NCBI RefSeq assembly: GCF_027579695.1 | Contig: NC_083577.1 | Location: 58,714,241 to 58,778,240, forward strand | Origin: Neoarius graeffei | Lineage: Eukaryota; Chordata; Actinopteri; Siluriformes; Ariidae | DNA length: 64,000 bases | Direction: 5' to 3' | Shown here: positions 19,599-32,235 of the stretch, piece after piece | Layout of the letters: each line of letters starts with the position of its first letter | Position numbering within the stretch: position 1 is the first letter of the stretch | Notes under the pieces: generated by a model | What the model was told of the DNA's origin: nothing | What the model saw: only the letters and a program-made list of their open reading frames with translations | Database searches by the model: none | Program-made: the position numbers and the translations under genes

Positions 19599-21050
19599 AT
19601 AAATAACTTGTACTGAGGTGGGAGTAAGACGAAGCTGTACCTGTCTATGGAAGTGATTAGAATGATTCAGCTAAACTACACAAAGCTGCTACTTTTGAGA
19701 AAAATATTTGAATATTTCTACATCTGGGTTTTTTCTTTCCCTCTCCCTCCCCTCTTCAGTACAGACATATTCACAAGAATAGAGGTGCACATTTATCAGT
19801 GTTCTTTTCAAGCCCTAATACTTTTGATATGAAGAATTTTTATTCAGAACATTTCTGCTTAAAAATAGTTTTGCACGTTTTGCTTGTATGGTGACTGAAA
19901 AGATGATACATGGAAAGGCAAAGTATGTTCTTTCCTGAAGGTGACAGTATTGCTCGATTCCCCCTCTCTACAATCTTGTCAGTATGCTTCTGCTCTCATG
20001 GATGCTCTCAGATACATTTTTCAAAACTTATTTATAAGTAACGTTAGATTATGGCATGTTCTGTATGGTCTGAAGACAGCAGTTTTGTAAAACTACACTT
20101 CTCATAGTCCTCAGATTCAAAAATTCAGTTTTTTTTTTTGTGAAAGCAGTTATTGTTTGGTTACTTGATATGTAATGTTGAGCCATGCATGTGATTGGCC
20201 TGTTTTATAAATGTATGCCTAAGTCCTATTTGACACAATACATTGAAGTACCTATTTTGACTTCAACACTAGTCCAAAGGTGTCAGCAGTAATAATATGC
20301 ACTTTTCCTCATGGAATGATGTCTGTATATTACTACTGAATTAATTTGACTTACGAGTCTCTTTCACTCACTGTGTTAAAATTGTGAATTAAAATGCATC
20401 ACAAATAAACTCCTTTTTAGTAAACATGTACCTAATGAAAAAAATTCACTCATTCTTGTTCATTTATATTTAATATAATTCACCACTTTTTACACATGGA
20501 AAATATTAAATTAGGTTTTATAAATAAAGAAAAGAACAGCAGGTTTGGTCTCAGTTAAAAAAAAAAATGTTAAACCCCTCTTCGACTGAGTAATATACTG
20601 TAGAAGCTGCAGTGTTTATGATGCCATTGATGATTCATTTTTGTAATGAAAAAAAGTTCTACCTCTGTAGGCATATATTAATAATTCATGTCTACCAGTG
20701 TAAATGCTAACTTAAATAATCTGAATTATGGCAGCATTTTCTGGACTTTTATTCAAGTGCTAATTAAAAAAAATGGTAGTTTAAACTGTGTTTGCAATTG
20801 CGGTTCCCTCATGAGTCTACATAAGAGATAATTATAATTCAATTGCAAAACGGGGATTCATATTTGTTCCTCTGCACAGCAGTTAATGCAATTAATACCA
20901 AAATTAAACTGCAAAATCTATTAGAATTTTATTTTTAATATCTGTTCGATGTTTGCACTGTATTGAAAAAGCAATAACAATCTGGACATTTGGAATTGCA
21001 CTTTCCTGTCTTTTGATATGCCTGGGACAAAATAAAACACCTTTACAAGC
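19057..21050 (+). other. tsn: Probable tsn 3'UTR
   Basis: Unique sequence without transposons follows the tsn stop codon. AATAAA signals occur at 20404-20409 and 21031-21036, and an ATTAAA lies near 19405. Long 3'UTRs are known for vertebrate translin. A T-run (about 19570-19594) and a CCCCCCCCC tract are present. Where the transcript ends is inferred. Confidence 0.55.
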
Positions 21051-21532
21051 CTGTATGTATTTACATATTCATTGAACTAGACCTGTCAGTCATGTGCTCT
21101 AGGTGGGATTTTGAATGGACATTTCATGTTTCAGAGGAAGTGATGTCTGACTAAAAGGCATGCACAGCCGGTCTTCCCAGCTCAGTCTGTTTGTTTTATA
21201 CCGAGAAAATAAGGGCCTTTTTCCATGCTGCAGCAAGTCCACTTGTAATTCTGGCTGGAGTTAAAACTCTAGTTGATGGGCATTTATAGCACTCTTTAGC
21301 AAGTGAAATAGGTGAGCTGGATTTTTCTAAGCAAACTGTCAGTGCATTTTCTCATATATAAGCTTTATATGTTTAAAATGTAGAAGAAGCAGCTTTTATT
21401 TGTCACATGTACACTCAAACATCGCATATTTCCTGTGAACTGAAGGATGAAATGCATCAATAAAAATGTTAGGAATATTGTAACTACAGAAAATTTCAGA
21501 AAACGTACACTATATATACACACACACACACC
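21051..21532. other. Intergenic stretch, nothing recognised
   Basis: No exon, RNA gene or transposon was seen except a short CA repeat near 21517-21531 at its right end. Confidence 0.5.
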
Positions 21533-22695
21533 ATCTGCTTTATTAGGAACACCTGTACCTCTGCTCATTTATGCAGCACAATGCATACAATCATGCAGAT
21601 ACAGGTCAAGGGCTTAATGTTCACATCAAACATCAGAACTAGGAAAAATTGTGATCTCTGTGACAAAAGTGGCATGGTTGTTGGTGCCAGACGAGCTGGT
21701 TTGAGTATTTCAGAAACTGCTGATCTGCTGGGATTTTTATATACAACAGATTGAGTGAGCGACAGTTCTGTAGGTGGAAACACCTTGTTGATAAGAAAGG
21801 TCAAAGAAAATGGCCAGGGGTGGGTTTCCCAAAAACCTCTTAACGCTAAGAACATCTTAACTAGGAGAGAGAGTTCATTGTGATGCTCGCTCTACCATTT
21901 AACAATGATCTTTGTGCTACGATGCTTTTGGGAAACCCACCCCAGATTAGTTCAAGCTGCCAGGAAGGATATAGTAATTCATATAATCACTCTTTACAAC
22001 CATGGCAAGCAGAAAAGCATCTCAGCATGAATAAAATATCGAACCTTGAGGTGGATGGGCTACAACAGCAGAAGACCTGATCAGGTTCCACTCCTGTCAA
22101 CCAAGATCAGGAATCTGAGGCGCTCATGGGTACAGCCTCACAGAAACCGGACAGTTGAAGATTAGAAAAAGAAAATCACTTGGTCTTTTTCCAGTCTTCA
22201 GCTGTTCAGTTTGGGTGAGCTTGTACCCATGAGAGCTTCAGATTCATGATCTTGGCTGACAGGAGTGGAACCAGATGTGGTCTTCTGCTGTTGTAGCCCA
22301 TCCGCCTCAAGGTTTGATATTTTGTTCATGCTGAGATGCTGTTCTGCTCGCCATTGTTGTAAAGATAAATTATTTGAGTTACTATAGACTTCCTGTCAGC
22401 TCAGACCAGTCTGGTCACGCTTCTCTGGTCTGTCTCAACAACATCCTCAGCTCATAGGATGTTTTTTACACCACTTTGTCTAAACTCTAGAGACTGTTGT
22501 GTGAAAATCCCAGGAGCTCAGCAGTTTCTGAAATACTCAAACTAGGCCTTCTGGTACTAACAATCATGTAACAGTTAAAGTCACAGAGATCATTTTTTTT
22601 TTCTTTCATTCTGATGTTTGATGTGAACATTAACTGAAGCTCTATACCTGTATCTGCTTGATTTTATGCATGGAGCTGCTGCCACATGATTGGGT
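21533..22695. mobile_element. Tc1/mariner-like element with tattaggaacacctgtac ends, partly folded back
   Basis: The left end has tttattaggaacacctgtac; gcacaatgcat and atcatgcagataca follow. The right end repeats this in reverse (tgtatctgcttgattttatgcat). Internal arms such as ctcagcatgaataaaatatc and tattttgttcatgctgag are inverted copies around about 22170, so the right half is an inverted copy of much of the left half. The coding sequence is decayed. A MITE lies at 21817-21943. Related fragments occur at 42476-43005 and 53197-53300. Confidence 0.65.
21817..21943. mobile_element. MITE with gggtgggtttcccaaaa ends
   Basis: A 127-bp element with terminal repeats ggggtgggtttcccaaaa and ttttgggaaacccacccc, inserted in the transposon above, whose sequence resumes on both sides. 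A second copy in the opposite orientation is at 58884-59011. It is probably a PIF/Harbinger-type MITE; the class is inferred. Confidence 0.75.
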
Positions 22696-23098
22696 GATGC
22701 AAGTTTGATGCAAGTCAGCATTGCTGAGAATGGTTTTTGTGAAAACTTCAAACTGCCAAGAGGAAAACAATGAAATCCATTCGGGCTGAAAGAAGAAATC
22801 AGTCGTAAAATGTCATTCATGGCCAGCATTAAAATAACCTGCGCAATTGTTACCTCCATATATATATTTTTTAATATTGCAGGAAAGTCTGCAAGCACCT
22901 CTACAAGTTTATACTTCCTCTGAAACACATCTTTTTTGAAAAAAGTCCCTCTGAATATCCCGTTGATAGCATTGGGATGAGAAAGTGCCATCGCAAATGT
23001 AAGAATCACTATTACTTTTTTAATATGGCAGAATCTGTTTAGAAAAAGCTTAGATGCTGAAACTTAAATTACACTGCTGTGCACAAAAATGCAAATAC
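22696..23098. other. Intergenic stretch, nothing recognised
   Basis: No supported gene. The 139-codon minus-strand frame spanning 22590-23009 overlaps the transposon and shows no domain. Confidence 0.45.
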
Positions 23099-23110
23099 AT
23101 GTTTGACAAT

Positions 23111-23469
23111 GGTGTAGTGGTTAGCACTGTCGCCTCACAGCAAGAAGGTCCGGGTTCGAGCCCAGTGGCCGACGGGGGCCTTTCTGTGTGGAGTTTGCAT
23201 GTTCTCCCAGTGTCCACGTGGGTTTCCTCCGGGTGCTCCGGTTTCCCCCACAGTCCAAAGACATGCAGGTTAGGCTAATTGGTGGCTCTAAATTGACCGT
23301 AGGTGTGAATGTGTGTGTGAATGGTTGTTTGTCTCTATGTGTCAGCCCTGCGATGACCTGGCGACTTGTCCAGGGTGTACCCCGCCTCTCGCCTATAGTC
23401 AGCTGGGATAGGCTCCAGCTTGCCCACGACCCTGCACAGGATAAGCGGCTACGGATCATGGATGGATGG
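23111..23469 (+). mobile_element. V-SINE copy 9 (GGAT-tailed subfamily)
   Basis: Plus orientation, starting at ggtgtagtggttagcac and so missing about 12 bp of the head, with a tail of ggatggatggatg. A 12-bp duplication, atgtttgacaat, lies at 23099-23110 and 23470-23481. It shares tail type and sequence variants (gtttgtctctatg, gtggctctaaattg) with copy 1. Confidence 0.93.
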
Positions 23470-23481
23470 ATGTTTGACAAT

Positions 23482-24755
23482 TTAATTTGACTTATATTAT
23501 GCATGCTCATAAGTGAAATGCATAAGAAAATACATGTTTAAAACACAAATTATATTTATCATTAGAACATAATTTGGAAAATGCCACACTAGATGATTTG
23601 GTTGATGGATATTGCTCGTCAACCATCAACTTTCTTGTAAAGCTTTGAAAATAAGGAGTAAAGCTTTTAATAAAAACAAATATTCCCACATGACAGACTA
23701 AAGTGCATTCAACAGAAAATAAGACTTTTTATCAGCTTGACAGAGATGATTGGAGAAGTTTGGAGAATGATAAATTTTCTCATAAGATTTCATTGGAGTG
23801 GGAGAGACTGGCTCTGAGGTGTCAGGAGGCAATCAAATGAAAGGCACACGGGTTTTTTTCTTCTTCTTATCAATTATCAAATGACCAACTGAACAATATT
23901 TCTTGATGGAAGATCTCTTTCTGACACTCCAATATTTAAAGTTACTGCTACTATATCATGACCAGATGCAGTTTTACCATGACCTTTAGTGTGGCAACAG
24001 CAATTAATGAAATCTACATAACTGGTTAATGAAAAGACTTGCTACTATATATGTAAATAAAACAAATGTTATGTTTATCTTACTGCAGTGTGTCAGTAAG
24101 GTTCATGGTGAATTAAAGCCAGCATTACTGTAGCTACAATATGCTTGTTCATTATTGCTGCTTGGTTCCCCAGCACAGTGCTAATAATGCAGGTATTTGG
24201 GTATTTTAAGATTCAGATGTCGTGAGAAGCTCATTAAAATGTAACTACAGTGACACATACACAAACTGCCTTGGACACTTCACTGGTAGTGGGAATGGAA
24301 CATTTTGTCATTTTTCACATTACTGAAAAGAGAGGAAGAGGGCTGTGACATATATTAAAGGAAAAAAAAACACATGGAATCTGGCTCAGTCTTCACACAT
24401 TACACTAATAGTCACTTTTGTGCGTCTTTGTTGAAAAGGATTTCTAACGATACTGTAATTTTCTCTCTCAATATAATTTTTAAACAAATATTTTCACTCA
24501 TGCTGTTACAAATAATAACTGAAAACATTTATGTCAATAGCAAATTGCACAATCTGTAGCCAATGATGTTCTTAACCATGTTCTCATTTTGGTCCACCAA
24601 AAACTGATTTCCCTTCTTTTTGTGAAGGTCAGTGTTTACCTATAGAAAGTGCACTTTTCTGGCCAAATCATCAACCATTTGTTTTCCATATCGTAATACT
24701 GTCAATTAAATATTATTTAAATGTTTCCACCAGATTTGAGTTGCGTAAATAAGTC
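23482..24755 (-). other. Likely 3'UTR or downstream region of the RhoGEF gene
   Basis: This AT-rich unique sequence follows the RhoGEF stop codon on the minus strand. No transposon or other exon was recognised, and I could not fix a polyadenylation site. Confidence 0.4.
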
Positions 24756-27700
24756 TCAAGAGCGGTTCTGGGACGTGTTGATCATTATATTAGGGAGTGC
24801 GTTGCGTCTTTTTCTCCAGAGCCCCAGATCACATGCATACCTCTTAATCAGCCGAAACCACTGCTGTGTACGTGATTTGTCAGAGGCACGTAAAACAAAG
24901 GCTTCGCGTCGGATGTCCAGCACCTCAAACGTGTCATCACAGTCCGGGTCGGTTGAAACCACACAGTTAGCCAGATGGATGGGTTCACGCAGTACAGCAA
25001 ACTTGCCACTACTTTTATCTTTAATCAGTACCAGCACACCGTCCTGCACTGTCTCGAAGGCCTCCGTTTGGTCTCCGCGTACTCCCCCGTCTGATGTGCG
25101 CACCATTAGAAGGCTTTGAACATTCTGGAACTTGAGGGACTTGCTGCCTTTTTTTACCCACTGGCCATCAGCAGGCTGTGAGATCTGCAGCGGACCCTCC
25201 ATAATAAAGCGTGTGCTCTCACGAGCCCAGCCTACAAGCTTCATGGATGTCTCTCTCATCTCAATGTTGATCACTTCACGGTTCTTGCGGCTCTCGCGCC
25301 GGAATGAGCGCAGGGACCACGTGGCTGTGCCCTCCTGCTTGCTTTTCATGTTGATGTGCTCCAGGTGAGACTCCACACGACTTTTGGCCTCCTTCAGACG
25401 CTCGTAATCAGGATGGTATTCGTTCGTGGCCTTGATGATGCGGCTCAAGAGCAGCGGATACTTGGTCACACGTTGCAGTGGAGCCATGAGGAAGGAGCGC
25501 AGATTCATGCGCCGCAGGGCCGTATTGTCATTCTGGGATACGTCAAGGAAAATCCTAGTGGACAGCCATAATAAAAAAAAAAAAACTCAAAAAAACAATA
25601 ATGTATAAATTCATATTGATTTCCAATATATCACAATGCCTGCACAAGCTTAGCATCCATGAGACAGTCTGGTCATGTGACCAGTATTCTAAAGTAAGAT
25701 ATGAATTTACATATTACAGGTATGCAGTGATTGTATCAGTATAATGGTTGTGACATTCAAAATTATGCAGATGCTCTAAAGGCTTTTGCATAAAAATAAT
25801 GTATATTGTATGTACTTTGAAATATAAATGGTATGCTTTTAAAAGTCTTTGTATATGCATTACGAAGGAGGCTCTAGCATGATGTCAATGAAATATCTGA
25901 AACGCTACTTCATGGACTTTTAGCTCATGTTTTTTGGTAAACTGTTGTAGAAAATAACTAAAATAGGAATTAAAATAACAAAGTTAAATATTCACTTCAG
26001 TGGGAAACTAAAAGGATTTTTGCGATAGTAAAATCAGCACCTGCAAAGAATCTCATCTCATTATCTCTAGCTGCTTTATCGTTCTACAGGGTCGCAGGCA
26101 AGCTGGAGCCTATCCCAGCTGACTATGGGCGAAAGGCGGGGTACACCCTGGACAAGTCGCCAGGTCATCACAGGGCTGACACATAGACACAGACAACCAT
26201 TCACACTCACATTCACACCTACGGTCAATTTAGAGTCACCAGTTAACCTAACCTGCATGTCTTTGGACTGTGGGGGAAACCGGAGCACCCGGAGGAAACC
26301 CACGCGGACATGGGGAGAACATGCAAACTCCACACAGAAAGGCCCTCGCCGGCCACAGGGCTCGAACCCGGACCTTCTTGCTGTGAGGCGACAGCGCTAA
26401 CCACTACACCACTGTGCCGCCCCCCTGCAAAGAATCACCCCAGTAAATGTCCAGTAGGGAAACAAAACCAGTGTCTTGTCCGGTGGCTTTTTTTACTTGA
26501 AACAAATGGGATGTTTAAGTTGTATTTATTGTCTATTTATTATTTGTCTGGTGTTTGTTTGGATACTGCTGACTGTAGAACCAATTGCCCATGTTGGATT
26601 ATAAAGATATGCCAAAACACAATCAAAAACAAAATAACAATTATAACAGTCTAACATTAAAGAGTAAAATGACTTTGGGAATGGGGTGGCATGGTGGTGT
26701 AGTGGTTAGCGCTGTCGCCTCACAGCAAGAAGGTCCGGGTTCGAGCCCTGTGGCCGGCGAGGGCCTTTCTGTGTGGAGTTTGCATGTTCTCCCCATGTCC
26801 GCGTGGGTTTCCTCCGGGTGCTCCGGTTTCCCCCACAGTCCAAAGACATGCAGGTTAGGTTAACTGGTGACTCTAAATTGACCGTAGGTGTGAATGTGAA
26901 TGGTTGTCTGTGTCTATGTGTCAGCCCTGTGATGACCTGGCGACTTGTCCAGGGTGTACCCCGCCTTTCGCCCGTAGTCAGCTGGGATAGGCTCCAGCTT
27001 GCCTGCGACCCTGTAGAAGGATAAAGCGGCTAGAGATAATGAGATGAGATGAGATAATGAGATGAGATGAGACTTTGGGAATGCCCACAGATTAGCATGT
27101 TTGTTTAAAATTTTCTCACAGTAAATGTACGCTCTGTTCTTTAAAGACGCTGCCTAGGCCTGTGTGCAGTTGGAATAGATTAGAAAAAAATTATGAAAAT
27201 GGTCTAAGCAGCTTTTTTTTTTAATACCTAAGCAACTCTTTTTCCTTCTCCAGTGTGTTAAGCATGTTGACAGATGTTGATTGCTGCAAGCAGTAGGTTT
27301 GAAAGGCTGGTAGCATGCTGACAAACTCCAAGAAGATTTCTCCAATGCATACAGTGAGCAGATCTTCATCTCCCTACATATTTAAAACAAAACACACTCA
27401 ATTTATCATATGGTTCCAGGCCACCCTTGGCCTGCATTATGGTGGTGAGGCACTGATGTTTGTAGAGCAAGTTTGATACATAAAAAGTACTACAACAATA
27501 AAATGTTATTCTTTAAAGAAAACTTCCGATATGCAGTTTATTACGGGTGTTTGTGCTGGAACATCTGTTCAACGTTGTAATGGTGCAGTAGTTGCTGTGT
27601 CCTTACCTGATCGAGTGCCTGGTCAATGTTGTCCTGCAGATGCTCGGTGAACCTGTCGTTCACATCAATAAGCTCCTGCACATTGCTGAAGACCACGGTC

Positions 27701-30700
27701 AACTGTTCGGCTGTGAGCAGTCCTGCACTCTGCATGGGGAAGTAGAACTCTTCCTTGATGATGCGCAGATCCTCGCCGTAGCTCGACTCTGTGTTGAGGA
27801 ACTCCAGAATGGCCTCCTTGCGCTCGGTCCGTAACTTTGAGCATCGCTCACACATGCCCTCTTCTCGAGTGGTGTCTCGGTGGCCACAGTCTGGGCATGG
27901 CCGCTGAGCCTCCCATGTTTTAAATGATTCTGAGGGTCTCTTCCATCCTGGTGCAAGTCCAGATCCGATACCGCTGTCCACTCGCTCCACTTCAGCCCCA
28001 GCACTGCGGTGAGTTTGGCGTGGCTCTTCCTCATCCTCACGCTCATCGCTCAGCCCCACCACACCACTGTCTGCACTCACACTGCTCACTGTGCTCCAGC
28101 GGTGCTGACATGCACGATTCACACCCAGGCGTCCATTGCGACCTTCTCCTCTAGGCTCAGAGTGACCCCTAACTGTGCGCATACCTGACGCAGAAAACAC
28201 ACAGGGGATGTTATGCTTTGCTTGACTATATGATTTGTGGAGTATGTACCGCAGTTTCAGTATATACAGGACAAAGGAAACTGCTTGGACTTTTAGGAGA
28301 AGGCACAAACAAAAGTAAAGCACCCCCAGACTGGATGTGGGTTACGGAATGGAAGGTGGTTTATCCAAAGTCTGTAGAGGCAGAACCACTATGGCGTTAA
28401 AATGAAAGGCAAAAGTTGCTAAAGGCAAGTCTTTGCCACAAAGGAGTGGTTACACTCCTAAAAAAATGACTAGAGTGATAGCCTTAGGTTGTAGGAAAGG
28501 CTCAGTGATGTTAAAACTAAATCTGTGATACAATTCAGCAGTTACATTAAAAGAAATAAATAAAATAAAAACTAGATTCATGCAGATGAGCAGCAGTTGT
28601 CACCTCATCATCATGCTGTCACCTCATTAAGGAAAACATGAGTTCTTCTATGCACGTGAAAAGAAAACATGCATTTATATCTCATGATTGGTTCTGATAT
28701 GAAATACTGTATATGAGCAATTGCAGTCCACTTAAAGAGCTTGGTACTAATTTAATAAGGAGCTAAAGTGAGTAACTGGAAGAGGATCTGCTACGGGTCT
28801 CACCACTATCTCGGTCTCTGCGTTGACTGTGGAGACGTGCAGCTGCAGCAATTTTCATCTCCAGCTGCTTGCGTCTAGCAGCATCAGTGGGCATGGGGTC
28901 GCTGTAGTGAGGGCGCAGGCGACACTCCCGCTGCGCCCTCACTGATCCAGCTGGCTCATAGGTTGCGTCCGAGCTCGAGCGCCTGCATCCTGACCCAAAG
29001 AGCTTCTGGTTGTATAAAGAGCCATCAGTCAGCTAGCCACTCATCACACTGTGCAGTGAATTAGTTAGTATTGATTAGTTAAAGACAGCCACAGGTGAAG
29101 TGCTTGAAGTATAAATCAGAGAAAGTCCTTTTGAACCACAAGCTGGGTCCCATTACTGAGGCTAATAATGTGCTAATATAAACTCTGTAAATAGAAAACT
29201 TTAACACTCCTTTTAAAGTAGTGTCTACAAAGGTAAAATTTACCCTCCCATGTTCCCCCCCCCCAATTTTATTTTACAATCTAGCTACAAAAATAGAATT
29301 GCTTCATGTAAGTGTAAATAAAATAGCTTGAAAAGATGTTTTAACCCGCAAGGCTGCAAGGATCATTCTTAGAAATTAGAGAATACAGAAGAGGTTAGAG
29401 GCAGTTGGTGTGTATATTAGTATTGTTCATTATTTACATATTAACGTACACTATTTGGCCATTGCTATTAGTTGTGATAAAGACAGAACACGTTTTACCC
29501 AACACACTTTGTCTTCTCATCTCATCTCATTATCTCTAGCCGCTTTATCCTGTTCTACAGGGTCGCAGGCAAGCTGGAGCCTATCCCAGCTGACTACGGG
29601 TGAAAGGCGGGGTACACCCTGGACAAGTCGCCAGGTCATCACAGGGCTGACACATAGACACAGACAACCATTCACACTCACATTCACACCTACGGTCAAT
29701 TTAGAGTCACCAGTTAACCTAACCTGCATGTCTTTGGACTGTGGGGGAAACCGGAGCACCCAGAGGAAACCCACGCGGACACGGGGAGAACATGCAAACT
29801 CCGCACAGAAAGGCCCTCGTCAGCCACGGGGCTCGAACCCGGACCTTCTTGCTGTGAGGCGACAGCGCTAACCACTACACCACCGTGCCACCTACACTTT
29901 GTCTTGCTGCTATGAATTACATTACTTTGTGTTTTTTACTTTGTCCTAAGGATATTCAAACATTTAGACTCAACTATAACTATGACACTTTACATGATAC
30001 AATCCAAAATGTTGCAATTTCACAGTACTAAAAACATCTCAACACCTCAGAAAAAACCAGGAGCAACTGTCAGGAGGCTGAAAGGTCCCAAAATTGACAA
30101 AACATGTAGTCTGTGTGTAGACGTAGTATTAAATTATTGACAACTTCTTAGAAACAGGACATAGTAATTCACTAATGTTGACCTCCAGAAGACCTGGCTC
30201 AACACTTGACACAGTATACCACCAACACATCCAGTAGAGCAGTTACTGAATAAGCTAGGCTGACAGAGATACCTTTCAACTGCTATCAGTGCCTGAGTAA
30301 CAAGACACCTTAGGCGCAGGTATCGCCAAGAATAAATAATGATGTCGCTGCTATTGTAATTAATAACAAAACAGCAATCCACATGAGCCTTGGTGCGGGT
30401 AACAGAGCTGAGCTATGCATGATGCAAGGTGAACACAGCGAATCTCAATTCCATCAGCCTAATACAAGATACATGAACGAATACAACCAAAGGACCCGAT
30501 CAATATTACCCTCAACCTTCCAGCCAGCAGTCACCGGAGACCGAATGCATGTGGCGCAATGAAGAACCAGCTGGCATTTTAAACAGAAAGAGGAAACACA
30601 GACACGCATCCACACAGACGGAGTTATGCATCCACACACTCGCAGTCTTGCATGCAAATGGAAGGAAACCGGTTACCAGCTTGCAACCTTCCTCTAATCC

Positions 30701-31377
30701 TGTAAGAGAGTCATTCTGAGCTGCACGTTTGTGTGCACCGCTACATGTCTGCAGTTGTCTGTGCTGTGCAGCTGCATGTGTAGCTTCATCTAGTCCCTGT
30801 GCATGTGTGACACAGCACTCTGCAGTCTGTGGCTACAGCCGGAGAAAGAAAGGGTCTTGATGAAGAGAAATAAAGAGGTGTGTGTGTGTGGGAAGGGGAA
30901 TTGCCTTACGCATTCTCTTGGCTCTTCTCGTCCAGTAGCTTCACTGCAAGCCTCCTGTCTGCAGGCCGGCGTTGTCATGGCAACGCAGGTAGATTGACAC
31001 CCAGGCTGGGGAGTGGTGATGTCAGTACCATCGTGCTGGTCATGTGACAGCCTGACGGGGGCTTTGGCGCTGATCTCTGCACTGCAGCTGAGGGAGGAGG
31101 ACAAGGAGTAAAAAGAAGGGAGGGGGTGATGGAAGATGAAAGAGGGAGGGAGGGAGGGAGGGAGGGAGGGAGGGAGGGAGAGGGACCTATTAAGTGAATT
31201 TATGATTCCAGTCTCCTCCTCTCTTTCTCCTCTACAAGGCATGTGGCTGAGCATCCCCCATTTTCTCCAGGGATAGTGGGCACTGTGCTTCCGAGGGGCT
31301 GAAGAGCAATTAGATGCTTCGGTTCACATTAGCACCTGAACTCACAAGATATGCAGCTCTTTGATTCCTCAAACTCC

Positions 31378-31461
<84 letters not shown>

Positions 31462-32190
31462 AACTGTGCTCTGTGTATGTGTAGATAGTATATGTGATAT
31501 AAATGCCATTTCATCAATAGCTCTTTTTTTTAGTTTGATATTTACTGCACCCTCTCTTACCATTGACATTTGTGTTATCTCATCACATTGATTTCTGTAG
31601 TAAGAGATATGACCCTTGATAAATAGATTTCCCTTTCTTCTCATCTGGCACATCATGATCTGCATTGCTAATGCAGAACACGTCACAAAGATCTGTGCAC
31701 ATAGATATGATCCTGCAATACTGCTGAGAGCACAACCATAAGCAGGACTGAATCATAATTCACAGTGCACACACACATTCTACATGCACTATATGCATGA
31801 ATATGAAAACATGAACAAAGGAAAAAATGGCATGTATAAAAGGATATGCGCCGACTACATAAGGAAATTTTAGCCGACATGTATTTGTGTCGTTGTTCTG
31901 GTGGGAGTGCGTTAAATATATATCTGATGTAAAACACAAAGCCAGCCCCAGCACTGAAAAGAGCCTCATTTACTCTTTGTCTTGACAAAGAATCACTTGA
32001 ATCACTTTCTTTCATAATTAAGGAAGGAAAGATGACAGGCTATACTGCTTAAATACAATTCTCTCTCTCTTTTTTTTAAAGCCCAGGCTTAAATGCATAA
32101 TGCTTCAGCAGCAAATGAAATAAGAAATTATTGACTTTTTTTTTTTAGATGCAATTTCTAGGTGCAAAACACCGTATGGACTTGATGTAT

Positions 32191-32235
<45 letters not shown>

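Larger units (their letters stand above)
25555..27227 (-). other. RhoGEF intron 5
   Basis: The intron between the two halves of the DH domain, with acceptor ...ctgtccactag and donor GTATTA. It holds an inverted V-SINE pair (26053-26423 minus, 26684-27070 plus) about 260 bp apart; otherwise it is AT-rich and unremarkable. Confidence 0.8.

Noticed and set aside
26585-27060. Possible CRISPR-like regularity of GAGATGAGAT units
   Set aside because: It is the simple-sequence tail of a V-SINE; there are no spacers and the DNA is vertebrate.
31329-31686. Frames encoding poly-Thr-His and poly-Cys-Val
   Set aside because: Translations of the (TG)n microsatellite.
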